Shown in pieces: positions 42,718 through 50,631 of a DNA stretch of 64,000 bases. Origin of the DNA: Rhabdothermincola sp036846205 (GTDB lineage: Bacteria > Actinomycetota > Acidimicrobiia > Acidimicrobiales > Acidimicrobilacustridaceae); the NCBI RefSeq assembly GCF_036846205.1, contig NZ_DAIUCK010000004.1, positions 1 to 64,000 on the forward strand. Direction: 5' to 3'. Within the stretch, counting starts at the first letter, position 1, and every line of letters begins with the position of its first letter. The notes beneath the pieces were generated by a model. It was not told the origin of the DNA, made no database searches, and saw nothing but the letters and a program-made list of their open reading frames with translations. The position numbers and the translations under genes are program-made.

Positions 42718-43811
42718 CGTCCCAGCAGCTCCTCGAGTGCCCCGAGCAGGAGGGTGACGTTGCGCATGCGGGCGGTATGACCCATGCAACCGATCCGCCA
42801 CACCGTCCCGGCGTACGGGCCGAGGCCAGCGCCGATCTCGATGCCGTAGCGGTCGAGCAGCAATCGCCGGGCCGCCGGCTCGTCCACCCCGGCCGGGAGA
42901 CGATCGAGGGGCACCCACACGGAGGTGAGCTGGGGCAGCCGGTGACCCTCCGGCGCGAAGAGCTCCAACCCGAGCGCCTCCAGTCCCTCCTGCAACGCCT
43001 CGCCGCAGCTGCGGTGACGGGCCCAGGCCGCGTCGAGACCCTCGTCGAGGATCGCGCCGAGCGCCGCGTGCAGCGCGAAGACCATCGAGATCGGGGCGGT
43101 GTGGTGGTAGGCCCGAGCGCCCTCACCGGTGACGTAGCGGGCGATCATGTTCAGGTCCAGGTACCACGACTGCGGCCGGGCCAACAGCCGCTCGACCGCC
43201 CGGGGGCCGGCGGTGAACGGCGCCAACCCCGGCGGCGCGCCGAGGCATTTCTGAGTTCCGCTGTAGGCGAGATCCACCTGCCAGCCGTCGATCTCCACGG
43301 GGATCCCCCCGAGGGAGGTCACACAATCCACGACGAGGAGGGCATCGCCCTTCGCCGCACCCACGCAGGCCACGTCGTTGCGGACCCCGGTGGAGGTCTC
43401 GGCGTGCACGAGCGCGATCAGCTTCGGCGAAGGGTGGGCGTCCAGCAGCGCTTGGGGGTCGAGCGGCCGGCCCCACGGCGCCTCGACCCGGACCACCTCC
43501 GCCCCGCAGCGCGCCGCCACGTCGCACATCCGCTCCCCGAACACCCCGTTCACGCCCACGACCGCCACGTCGCCGGGTTCCACGACGTTGACGAACGCGG
43601 CTTCCATACCCGCGGACCCCGTGGCGCTGATCGGGAAGGTGAGCGGGTTGGCGGTGCGGAACACCTGCCGGAGGCGGTCGCCGGTCTCGTCCAGCAGCTC
43701 CAGGAACTCCGGGTCGAGGTGACCCAGCATCGGGCGGGCGAAGGCCTCCGCCACCTCCGGGTACGGGTTGCACGGGCCGGGCCCCATGAGGATGCGGTCG
43801 GTGCGGGCCAT
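42714..43811 (-). CDS. class V aminotransferase, alanine-glyoxylate/serine type
   Basis: 365-aa PLP-dependent enzyme. The cofactor lysine is K188 in SGTQKCLGAPPG; FPISATGSAGMEAA (phosphate site) and VDCVTSLGGIPVEID are also conserved. It probably transfers an amino group from Ala or Ser to glyoxylate, which would fit the glyoxylate made by the malyl-CoA lyase encoded earlier in the window. TAGGCT at 43820-43825 lies 8 nt before the ATG and overlaps the ppx stop, so it may have its own promoter inside the ppx-DUF501 operon. Confidence 0.85.
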   Translation of the reverse strand: MARTDRILMGPGPCNPYPEVAEAFARPMLGHLDPEFLELLDETGDRLRQVFRTANPLTFPISATGSAGMEAAFVNVVEPGDVAVVGVNGVFGERMCDVAARCGAEVVRVEAPWGRPLDPQALLDAHPSPKLIALVHAETSTGVRNDVACVGAAKGDALLVVDCVTSLGGIPVEIDGWQVDLAYSGTQKCLGAPPGLAPFTAGPRAVERLLARPQSWYLDLNMIARYVTGEGARAYHHTAPISMVFALHAALGAILDEGLDAAWARHRSCGEALQEGLEALGLELFAPEGHRLPQLTSVWVPLDRLPAGVDEPAARRLLLDRYGIEIGAGLGPYAGTVWRIGCMGHTARMRNVTLLLGALEELLGR

Positions 43812-43822
43812 CGCGGGCGAGC

Positions 43823-44734
43823 CTAGCCAGCGATGCTCATGGCCAAGCCGTCGAGGATGTCGGCCTCCGAGACCAGGCACTCGGCGAAGCCGAGTCGGCG
43901 CATGATCGCCACCAGCACGCACATGCCGCCGACGATCACGTCGGCTCGGGCGGGCTCCAGGCCGGGGTTGTGGACCCGGTCCGCGAGCGGCTCGGTGGCC
44001 AGCGTGCGGAAGACGTCCTCGGCGGCGTCCTTGGTGAGCACGAAATGGTGGATCCGGTCGCGGTCGTAGGTGGCCAGGCCGATCTCGACCGCCGCGGCGG
44101 TGGTGACCGTACCGGCCAGCCCCACGAAGGTGGCCGCGCCGGCCGCGCCGGGGATGGCCCGCAGCACGTCGTCGAGATGGACGTCGGCCACCGAGATGGC
44201 CGCCAGGAGCTCCTCGGGCAGTGGCGGGTCATGGTGCAGGTAGGCCTCGGTCATCCGCACACAACCCATGTCGACCGAGATGGTGGCCTCGCAGGTGGTG
44301 GTGCCGTAGGCGAACTCGGTCGAGCCGCCGCCGATGTCGACCACCAGGAACGGTCCCCGCGCCGGGTCGAGCTCGGCGGTTGCACCGAGGAACGAGAGCC
44401 GGCCTTCCTCCTCGCCGGAGAGCAGCTCGGGTCGGACTCCGACGATCTCGGCCACCGCATCGAAGAAGTCGTCGCGGTTCACCGCGTCGCGGGCGGCCGA
44501 GGTGGCCCCGACCCGCAACCGCTCGACCCCGTGGCGGTCGATGACGGTGCGGTACTCGCGCAGCACCGCCAGCGTCCGCTCGATCGCCGCGCCCTCGAGC
44601 CGTCCGTTGCGGTCGACGCCCTCCCCGAGCCGGGTGATGCGCATCAGACGCTCGAGCGCCCGGCCATCCGGGCCTCGCACCAGGAGGCGCACGGAGTTGG
44701 TCCCGCAGTCGATGGCGGCCACCGGCGCGCTCAT
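43823..44734 (-). CDS. ppx: Ppx/GppA exopolyphosphatase
   Basis: 303-aa member of the ASKHA-fold exopolyphosphatase/pppGpp phosphatase family. AIDCGTNSVRLL (phosphate 1), LSGEEEGRLSFLGA, VVDIGGGSTEF (phosphate 2) and GLAGTVTTAAAVE are all present. It is the short actinobacterial form, which lacks the C-terminal HD-like domains of E. coli Ppx. ATG 44734 overlaps the stop of the DUF501 gene, the same pair as Rv1025-Rv1026 of M. tuberculosis. Confidence 0.9.
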   Translation of the reverse strand: MSAPVAAIDCGTNSVRLLVRGPDGRALERLMRITRLGEGVDRNGRLEGAAIERTLAVLREYRTVIDRHGVERLRVGATSAARDAVNRDDFFDAVAEIVGVRPELLSGEEEGRLSFLGATAELDPARGPFLVVDIGGGSTEFAYGTTTCEATISVDMGCVRMTEAYLHHDPPLPEELLAAISVADVHLDDVLRAIPGAAGAATFVGLAGTVTTAAAVEIGLATYDRDRIHHFVLTKDAAEDVFRTLATEPLADRVHNPGLEPARADVIVGGMCVLVAIMRRLGFAECLVSEADILDGLAMSIAG

Positions 44735-45216
44735 CCGGCGCCTCCCCCCGCGCCACCTGCCACCACGCGCTCGGCCGCCGTTCCCAGCCGGGCCGCCACC
44801 CACCTGCCGACCGGATCGTCACCCCCCGCGAGATACCAGGCGTAGTGGGCATGGAGGCACTTGACCCCCCGGCGGGTGCCACCCACCCCACCCGAGGGCC
44901 GGGGACCGGGGTGATCGGGGGGGATGGCCGCGTCGCGTTCCGCGGCGTACCGCTGGTGCGCTGCGGCCAGCTCACCGGGGTCGACCTCGGACTCGGCCCG
45001 ACGCACCCCACCGGCAGATTCGAGCTCCCCCACCCGGCGCCGGAGCTCCGGGCTCACCAGCCAGTACCGGGTGGGCATGGGGGTGCCAGCGTCGAGGAAC
45101 GGCTCGTTGCGGATGACCACCGGAGCGCCCTGACGGTCGCGCACCACCACCTCGTACGCACCCTGGGGAGGGCGGCCGAGCAGCTCCGCCACCTGTGCAT
45201 CGTCGCCGTGGGTCAC
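44731..45216 (-). CDS. DUF501 family protein
   Basis: 161-aa protein of the actinobacterial DUF501 family. VVIRNEPFLDAGTPMPTRYW in the first half and GGVGGTRRGVKCLHAHYAWY in the second are the conserved blocks; the latter has Cys and His residues that could bind a metal. The function is unknown. GTG 45216 is preceded by AGGAAG. It is usually encoded between the DivIC-like protein and Ppx; here the DivIC gene is 13.5 kb away. Confidence 0.8.
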   Translation of the reverse strand: MTHGDDAQVAELLGRPPQGAYEVVVRDRQGAPVVIRNEPFLDAGTPMPTRYWLVSPELRRRVGELESAGGVRRAESEVDPGELAAAHQRYAAERDAAIPPDHPGPRPSGGVGGTRRGVKCLHAHYAWYLAGGDDPVGRWVAARLGTAAERVVAGGAGGGAG

Positions 45217-45317
45217 CTTCCTGATTCTCGCCCAACCCGTGACCTCCGGTGCACGAGCCCCGGGTCACGACGGGCCATCGGGTTAGAGTGTTGAGTCGCC
45301 TAGCTGGGAGGTCTGTC

Positions 45318-46181
45318 GTGTCCCGTACGTTCTTGCGCCGGTTGTCCTGCGCGGCGATTGTCGTGGCGGCGATCACCGCCACGGCATTGCCTGCCAGCGC
45401 GAACTCGGTGATCACCGCCACCTCGGTCTCGCTCAACAGCGCAGCGAACTGCTCCGTCGCCCATCTGGACATCGGGATGGAAGCGGGCACGGTGACCCAC
45501 GAGGCCGGCTTCGTGACCGGCATCGACGGCCTGCTCGACTCCTTCATCCAGTCCAGCAGCTTCTCCGGCTTCAGCGGGACGTTCTCCACCTACGGCATGC
45601 CCATGCCGGACCAGCCCGACCGCACGATCATCGGCAGCTACGCCTGGATCGGTACCAACCCACCGAACGCAGCGAACACCGCCGAGTGGTTCGTGCTCTA
45701 CCTCTGCGACCCGGCCGGGAACAACGAAGTGCTCGACACCTGCTACGGCGACTACGGCACCTGCCCCCAGACCGCGCTGGACGGGTTGCGACGGCTGATG
45801 TCGGTCGACGTCGATGACGAGACACCCGAACCGGGGCAGACCATCACCGTGCACGTCGCCCGCTGCATGTACCCGGTCGGCGTCACCCGGCTGCTCCAAG
45901 GCGACCTCGTTCTCGACTCCTACACCGTGACGGACGGCGAGACCTCCCAAGTCCAGGCCCGGGAGTTCCTCGTTGAGCTCACGGTGCCGGCGGACGTTCC
46001 CCCCGGCTCGTCGCTGTCGGTCGTGGTCGACTGCGGCTACGAGGACGGCCCCATCGTGTCCGGGAAACGCAGCCTGCAGGTCGCCGGCGAGTCCGTCACC
46101 ACGACGACCTCCACCCCCGCCTCACCCACGACGACCGCCGCCTCCCGAGCGGTCACCGCCACCCCGACCTTCACGGGCTGA
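45318..46181 (+). CDS. secreted protein of unknown function
   Basis: 287-aa exported protein. The signal peptide (RRLSCAAIVVAAITATALPA) is probably cleaved near ASA-NS at residue 28. The mature part has about seven cysteines (NCSVAH, LCDPAG, TCYGDYGTC, RCMYP, DCGYEDG), which suggests disulfide-stabilised beta structure. A Thr/Ser/Pro-rich tail of 30 residues follows, which may be a wall-spanning or glycosylated stalk. Start is GTG 45318, with GGGAGG 7 nt upstream and a TTAGAGT -10-like box before it. No family was recognised. Confidence 0.6.
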   Translation: MSRTFLRRLSCAAIVVAAITATALPASANSVITATSVSLNSAANCSVAHLDIGMEAGTVTHEAGFVTGIDGLLDSFIQSSSFSGFSGTFSTYGMPMPDQPDRTIIGSYAWIGTNPPNAANTAEWFVLYLCDPAGNNEVLDTCYGDYGTCPQTALDGLRRLMSVDVDDETPEPGQTITVHVARCMYPVGVTRLLQGDLVLDSYTVTDGETSQVQAREFLVELTVPADVPPGSSLSVVVDCGYEDGPIVSGKRSLQVAGESVTTTTSTPASPTTTAASRAVTATPTFTG

Positions 46182-46188
46182 CTTCGGA

Positions 46189-46219
46189 ACCACCCCTGGT
46201 GGTCCCTCACCCCTGAGGG
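46189..46219. terminator. two tandem hairpins between convergent genes
   Basis: ACCACC-CCT-GGTGGT (46189-46203) is followed directly by CCCTCA-CCCC-TGAGGG (46204-46219), between the stops of the secreted-protein and CoxG genes. It is a likely bidirectional terminator, although no T-tract is present. Confidence 0.5.
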
Positions 46220-46233
46220 TCAACCGCTCAGGC

Positions 46234-46980
46234 TCAACTCCGGCGCCGGCGTGACCGGCGGATGACCGCGCCCAGCGCCAGGACCGCGGTCACGACCCCG
46301 AGCAGGGGCAGCATCCGCTTCAGGAGCGATGGACCGGCCACACCGAGCAGGTCGATCGGCTCCGGCTCCGGCTGAACCAGCCGGAGTGGGCCACTGCCCC
46401 CCGCCTCTGCCGACACGGGCGGCTCAGCCGGCTCGGCGGCCTGCTGGCTCGTGGACTCCGGTGCCGGTTCGAGCGGCGGCGGGACGAGCGGCGGCGGTTC
46501 GATCGGTGCCTGCTCGGGCGGCATGGCCTCGGACGCATCACCGAGGACGGTGCTCTCGAGGTTCTCCACGAACTGCGCGAGCAGCTTCTCGCTCACCTCG
46601 GCCAGCGCCCCTCGCCCGAACTGGGCCACCTTGCCGGTGATGGTGAGATCGGTGCGGATCTCGACCCGGGTGCGCTCGCCGTTCGGCACGAGCTGGGCGG
46701 TGATCGTGGCGCTGGCGTTGCCCTGACCCCTGGTGTCCCGACCCGCGGCCCGCAGCACCGCCCGGTACGAGGAGTCATCGCGCTCGGCGAAGCTGGCCGT
46801 CCCCTTGTACTGGGCGGTGATGGGACCGACCTTCACCTTCACCACCCCGCGGTAGTCCTCGCCCTCGACGCCCTCCAGCTTGGCGCCCGGTAGGCAGGGG
46901 GCGATCCGCTCGAGATCGGTGAGCACCGACCAGGCCTGCTCGACGGGTGCGCGCACCTCGAACTCGTTCGTCAGCTCCAC
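46234..46980 (-). CDS. CoxG-like SRPBCC protein with membrane anchor
   Basis: 248-aa protein. Residues 1 to about 145 form the CoxG/SRPBCC domain (NEFEVRAPVEQAWSVLTDLE, then CLPGAKLEGVEGEDYRGVVK and ITGKVAQFGRGALAEVSEKL). CoxG recruits molybdenum CO-dehydrogenase-type enzymes to the membrane. A Pro/Glu linker (about 150-215) leads to a C-terminal helix (MLPLLGVVTAVLALGAVI) and an Arg-rich end, so the protein is probably tail-anchored. GTG 46980 overlaps the MobA-like gene by 10 bp. Confidence 0.8.
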   Translation of the reverse strand: MELTNEFEVRAPVEQAWSVLTDLERIAPCLPGAKLEGVEGEDYRGVVKVKVGPITAQYKGTASFAERDDSSYRAVLRAAGRDTRGQGNASATITAQLVPNGERTRVEIRTDLTITGKVAQFGRGALAEVSEKLLAQFVENLESTVLGDASEAMPPEQAPIEPPPLVPPPLEPAPESTSQQAAEPAEPPVSAEAGGSGPLRLVQPEPEPIDLLGVAGPSLLKRMLPLLGVVTAVLALGAVIRRSRRRRS

Positions 46981-47549
46981 CGGCCCAGATCCTCCAAGGT
47001 GTCGACATCTGTCGGGTCGCCGACGCACGCTACCTCCGCCACCAGCTCGGGCCTCGCCCGCATCAGGGCCCGAGCCCCCTCGTCTCCGCGGGCGGGCAGG
47101 AGATCCCAGATCTCGCGGGCGAGGCGGACCGGATGCCCGCGACGGCCGCCGTAGGTCGCCACCGCGATCGGCAGGTCCGTGCGCGCGGCCACCGCCCGCC
47201 ACGCGATGGGCGGGACCCGGGGTTGGTCACCGAGGCCGACCACGATGGCGGCAACCTCCCGCTCCCGCACGGCCCCGAGCGCAGAACCGAGCGAGGTGGC
47301 CACGCCATCCCCCCACCGCTCGTTGCGTACGCGGGTCACGCCGGCCGGGATCACCCCGCCCAGATCGACCGCGCCTTCCACGACCATCACCTCCCCGATG
47401 CCGGCGTCCAGCGCGGCGTCGATCGCCCAGGTGACCAGCGGACGGCCGTCGAGGGGCGCGAGCAGCTTGGGAGCCTGGCCGCCGAAGCGGTGACCGGCTC
47501 CGGCGGCCAGGACCACCGCCACGACCGGGCCGGATGCAGGTGCGGTCAT
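46971..47549 (-). CDS. MobA/MocA-like molybdenum cofactor nucleotidyltransferase
   Basis: 192-aa NTP-transferase. The nucleotide-binding motif LAAGAGHRFGGQAPKLLAPL is at about 14-33, and GLGDQPRVPP carries the metal-binding Asp. It probably attaches CMP to molybdopterin, the form (MCD) used by xanthine-oxidase-family enzymes, which fits the adjacent hydroxylase genes. A GMP-adding MobA function is less likely in this context. It is upstream of and overlaps coxG, and is divergent from the DUF6941-like gene by 29 bp. Confidence 0.75.
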   Translation of the reverse strand: MTAPASGPVVAVVLAAGAGHRFGGQAPKLLAPLDGRPLVTWAIDAALDAGIGEVMVVEGAVDLGGVIPAGVTRVRNERWGDGVATSLGSALGAVREREVAAIVVGLGDQPRVPPIAWRAVAARTDLPIAVATYGGRRGHPVRLAREIWDLLPARGDEGARALMRARPELVAEVACVGDPTDVDTLEDLGRWS

Positions 47550-47565
47550 GGCCCACGAGGGTAGG

Positions 47566-47571
47566 TAGCGT
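47566..47571 (+). promoter_or_regulatory. putative -10 box TAGCGT, leaderless promoter
   Basis: TAGCGT is followed by 7 nt and GTG 47579. A TACCCT box for the divergent MobA-like gene lies at 47558-47563 on the - strand, so the two promoters overlap almost completely. Confidence 0.4.
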
Positions 47572-47578
47572 GGGCTCG

Positions 47579-48013
47579 GTGAGCGACTTCCCCTTCGAAC
47601 GACCGCTGGTCGATGTCACCCTCTTGCTCGCGGACGCGGCGCAGGTCGCCGACGGCAAGCTCTACGTGCTCGGTGGAGGCGTGCAGGTGATCGGGCCACA
47701 GCCCCAGCCGCTCGCGGTCGCGTTGCTCATCAAGGTGCCATGGGATCGCGCGAACATCACCCACGACTGGCAGCTCGAGCTGCTCGACGAAGATGGGATG
47801 CCCGTCATGCACAACGAGATGCCGTTCCTCATCGGAGGGCAGTTCGAAGCCGGCCGGCCTCCCGGCTGGCCGGTGGGCACGCCGCTGCCGGTGCCGCTCG
47901 GAATCACCTTCCACGCACTGCCCGTCCAGCCCGGACACCGCTACACGTGGCGACTGGCGATCGACGGCACCAGCGAGCCCACCTGGCAGGCGAGCTTCGG
48001 GGTGAAGGCATGA
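47579..48013 (+). CDS. DUF6941-like small beta-rich protein
   Basis: 144-aa protein. VDVTLLLADAAQVADGKLYV followed by LGGGVQVIGPQPQPLAVALL is the pattern of a small actinobacterial family that I associate with DUF6941. It is mostly beta strands, with no catalytic motif. The function is unknown. Its stop overlaps the ATG of the Fe-S subunit gene (ATGA), so it is the first gene of the hydroxylase small/medium operon; this may be positional chance or a true accessory role. Confidence 0.6.
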   Translation: MSDFPFERPLVDVTLLLADAAQVADGKLYVLGGGVQVIGPQPQPLAVALLIKVPWDRANITHDWQLELLDEDGMPVMHNEMPFLIGGQFEAGRPPGWPVGTPLPVPLGITFHALPVQPGHRYTWRLAIDGTSEPTWQASFGVKA

Positions 48014-48477
48014 CGGTCCCGCTGCAGATCCAGGTCAACGGGGTACCGCGCGCCGACGAGGTCGAACCGCGGCTGCTGCTGGTCCACTACCTGCGCGACG
48101 TGGTGGGGCTCACCGGCACGAACGTGGGGTGTGACACGTCTTCGTGCGGGGCGTGCACGGTGCTGCTCGACGGCGAGTCCGTCAAGTCGTGCACCGTGCT
48201 GGCCGTCCAGGCCGATGGGTGCTCGGTCACCACCATCGAGGGACTGGCCTGCGGCGATCAGCTGCACCCGGTGCAACGGGCTTTCCACGAGGAGCACGGC
48301 CTGCAGTGCGGGTTCTGCACCCCCGGCATGATCATGGCCGCGGTGTCGCTGCTGTGCGAGACGCCCGAGCCCACCGAGGAGGATGTACGCCGCGGGCTCG
48401 AGGGCAACCTCTGCCGCTGCACCGGCTATCACAACATCGTGGCGGCGGTGCTGCGCGCCGCGAAGGAGCAGCGGTGA
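48010..48477 (+). CDS. molybdenum hydroxylase small subunit, 2x[2Fe-2S] (CoxS-like)
   Basis: 155-aa electron-transfer subunit of a xanthine-oxidase-family hydroxylase. The plant-type cluster ligands are C41, C46, C49 and C61; the second cluster uses C100, C103, C135 and C137 (QCGFC, LCRC). It passes electrons from the molybdenum centre to the FAD subunit. ATG 48010 overlaps the upstream stop, and the GTG of the FAD subunit overlaps its own stop (GTGA). Confidence 0.9.
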   Translation: MTVPLQIQVNGVPRADEVEPRLLLVHYLRDVVGLTGTNVGCDTSSCGACTVLLDGESVKSCTVLAVQADGCSVTTIEGLACGDQLHPVQRAFHEEHGLQCGFCTPGMIMAAVSLLCETPEPTEEDVRRGLEGNLCRCTGYHNIVAAVLRAAKEQR

Positions 48478-49316
48478 TCCCCGCCGCCTTCGACTACGAG
48501 CGGGTCGACACGGTCGACGGCGCGCTGACCTTGCTCGCCGAACACGGCGACGAGGCGAAGCTGCTCGCGGGCGGGCATTCGCTGATCCCGCTCATGAAGA
48601 TGCGCCTGGCGGCGCCCGCGGTGCTGGTCGACGTCGGTCGGGTGGACGGGCTGTCGTTCATCCGCGATGCGGGGGACCATCTGGCCATCGGTGCGCTCAC
48701 CCGACATCGGGACCTCGAGGTCTCGCCGGTGCTGGCGGAGCACGCCCCGCTGCTGGCCCACGCGGCCAGCCACGTCGGCGACCCCCAGGTGCGACACCGG
48801 GGGACGATCGGCGGGTCGCTCGCCCACGCGGACCCAGCCTCCGATCTGCCTGCGGTGGTGCTGGCGTTGGGCGGGACGCTCGTGGCCCGGGGGCCGGGCG
48901 GCGAGCGACTCATCCCTGCGAGCGGGTTCTTCCGGGGCTTCCTGGAGTCGGTGCTCGAGCCGACGGAGATGCTCGTCGAGATCCGGATCCCGAAGCTGGC
49001 CGGCGCCGGGTGGTCGTTCCAGAAGTTCACCCGCCGAGCGCAGGATTGGGCCATCGTGGGGGTGGCCGCCGTGCGATCCGAGTCGCACACCGGGGTCGGC
49101 CTGGTCAACATGGGAACCACACCGCTGCTCGCCAACGCCGTGGTGGAGGCGCTGGAGGGCGGGGCCAGCCCGGAGGAGGCGGCGGCGCTGGCCGCGGTGG
49201 GTACCGAGGCCCCGACGGATGGCAACGGCACGGCGGCCTACCGGGAGCACCTGGCACGGGTACTCGTGCGGCGCGCCCTGCAGGAGGCGGCGCGACGGGC
49301 CGTCGCCGACGACTGA
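48474..49316 (+). CDS. molybdenum hydroxylase medium subunit, FAD-binding (CoxM-like)
   Basis: 280-aa FAD subunit. The two flavin motifs are AGGHSLIPLMKMR (about 32-44) and TIGGSLAHADPASDLP (about 111-126). The C-terminal CO-deh_flav_C-type domain follows. It oxidises the Fe-S subunit and passes electrons to an acceptor. It is co-translated with the small subunit, but the large subunit is not downstream; the next feature is a hairpin repeat array and then genes on the other strand. Confidence 0.9.
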   Translation: MIPAAFDYERVDTVDGALTLLAEHGDEAKLLAGGHSLIPLMKMRLAAPAVLVDVGRVDGLSFIRDAGDHLAIGALTRHRDLEVSPVLAEHAPLLAHAASHVGDPQVRHRGTIGGSLAHADPASDLPAVVLALGGTLVARGPGGERLIPASGFFRGFLESVLEPTEMLVEIRIPKLAGAGWSFQKFTRRAQDWAIVGVAAVRSESHTGVGLVNMGTTPLLANAVVEALEGGASPEEAAALAAVGTEAPTDGNGTAAYREHLARVLVRRALQEAARRAVADD

Positions 49317-49340
49317 TCACGCCGCCTCTCTCCAGCGGTT

Positions 49341-49519
49341 CTGTTCATCCGGGCGCGGCTCATGGCCGCGCTCCGGTGAACAGTTCGGCACCTCCACCCG
49401 TTCCGTTCAGCCGAACGCGGTCACACGCCGCGCTCCGATGAACAGTTCGGAAGTACCCAGCGAACTGTCCACCCACACGCGGTCGCAGACCGCGAATCCG
49501 TGAACAGTTCGGAGACGAG
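49341..49519. repeat. three tandem 62-bp palindromic repeats
   Basis: Units begin at 49341, 49403 and 49465, exactly 62 bp apart, and each contains TGAACAGTTCGG at the same offset (49377, 49439, 49501). Each unit folds: outer arm C(T/C)GTTCA or a close variant with TGAACAG, inner stem GCGCGGC/GCCGCGC, CGCGG/CCGCG or CGCGGT/ACCGCG. Stem sequences differ between units while pairing is kept. It fills the gap between the convergent FAD-subunit and xdhC genes. It could be a structured RNA, a terminator array or a protein-binding site. Confidence 0.75.
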
Positions 49520-49526
49520 GGGGTGC

Positions 49527-50615
49527 TCAGCGGTGGATGGGGCCGTTGCCGTCGCGCAGCGAGGGGACCACCGCGCCGGTGCGGGCGGCGATGATCTCGG
49601 CACAGATCGCCACCGCCGTCTCCTCCGGTGTGCGGGCCCCCAGATCCAGCCCGATGGGGGCCATCAGCCGGGAGAGCTCCTCCGCGCGCACCCCGGCCGC
49701 TCGCAGCCGTTCCACCCGCTCGGCGTGCGTGCGCCGGCTGCCCATGGCGCCGAGGTAGCCCACCTCCGTTCCCAGGGCGGCCACGATGGCGGGCACGTCG
49801 AACTTGTGGTCGTGGGTCAGCACGCAGATCGCGTCGCGGGGGCCGAGCTCAGCACCGAGGCGGTCGAGCAGCCGGTCCGGCCAGTCGACCACCACGTCGT
49901 CCGCCTGGGGGAACCTCGCTCGGGTGGCGAACACCTCCCGGGGATCGCACACCGTCACGTGGTAACCGAGCAGCTTCGCCTGCGCGACCAGCGCGGCGGT
50001 GAAGTCAACCGCACCGATGACGACCATGCGCGGCGGTGGCGTGTGCGCGTCGATGAACACCGTGACCGCGGATTCCCGGGCCTCGCCGTGCTCGCCGTAG
50101 TGGCGAACCACCGAGCGCCCGGCTGCCAGCTCACCACGGGCGTCACGGGCCACCACCCGGTCGAGATCCGGATCGCCGAGCGATCCGTGGACGGCGTCAG
50201 GGGTGACCACGATCGACGAACCGCGACCACGACCGTCCACGACGGTCACCACCGCGACCGCCCCACCCTGGTGGAGCGCGCCAGCCAGGCGATCGACCAG
50301 CGACCAGTCGACCACTTCGATGAACACACGGATCGTGCCCCCACAGGTCAGGCCCACCGCGAACGCCTCGTCGTCGCTGTAGCCGAACGACACCAGCCTC
50401 GGCTGCCCATCCTCCAGGACCCGCCGGGCCTCCTCGACCGCCGCCGCTTCCACGCAGCCGCCGCTCACGGCGCCGGCCACCTCCCCTCGCTCGCTCACTG
50501 CCATCGCCGCGCCCGGCAGCCGCGGCCCCGAACCGTCCACCTCCACCACCCGGACCAGGGCGGCCCGCAGGCCCTCGGCCCGCCAGCGGGCCAGTTCGCC
50601 GGTGAGGCCCTTCAC
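49527..50615 (-). CDS. XdhC/CoxI-family molybdenum enzyme maturation factor
   Basis: 362-aa protein. The N-terminal XdhC domain carries GSGPRLPGAAMAV and AVSGGCVEAAAVEEA; the C-terminal Rossmann domain has VVIGAVDFTAALVAQAKLLG and VLTHDHKFDVPAI, then GYLGAMGSRRTHAERV. Family members bind and sulfurate molybdenum cofactor and insert it into xanthine-oxidase-type enzymes, which fits the neighbouring subunits. Start is GTG 50615 with GGAGGGA 8 nt upstream. It follows pirin and YceI genes on the same strand. Confidence 0.85.
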   Translation of the reverse strand: MKGLTGELARWRAEGLRAALVRVVEVDGSGPRLPGAAMAVSERGEVAGAVSGGCVEAAAVEEARRVLEDGQPRLVSFGYSDDEAFAVGLTCGGTIRVFIEVVDWSLVDRLAGALHQGGAVAVVTVVDGRGRGSSIVVTPDAVHGSLGDPDLDRVVARDARGELAAGRSVVRHYGEHGEARESAVTVFIDAHTPPPRMVVIGAVDFTAALVAQAKLLGYHVTVCDPREVFATRARFPQADDVVVDWPDRLLDRLGAELGPRDAICVLTHDHKFDVPAIVAALGTEVGYLGAMGSRRTHAERVERLRAAGVRAEELSRLMAPIGLDLGARTPEETAVAICAEIIAARTGAVVPSLRDGNGPIHR

Positions 50616-50631
50616 CGGCACGTCCCTCCGG

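Noticed and set aside
49341..49519. Tandem repeats considered as a CRISPR array
   Set aside because: There are only three units, they have internal dyad symmetry throughout, no unique spacers of constant length, and no cas genes are nearby.
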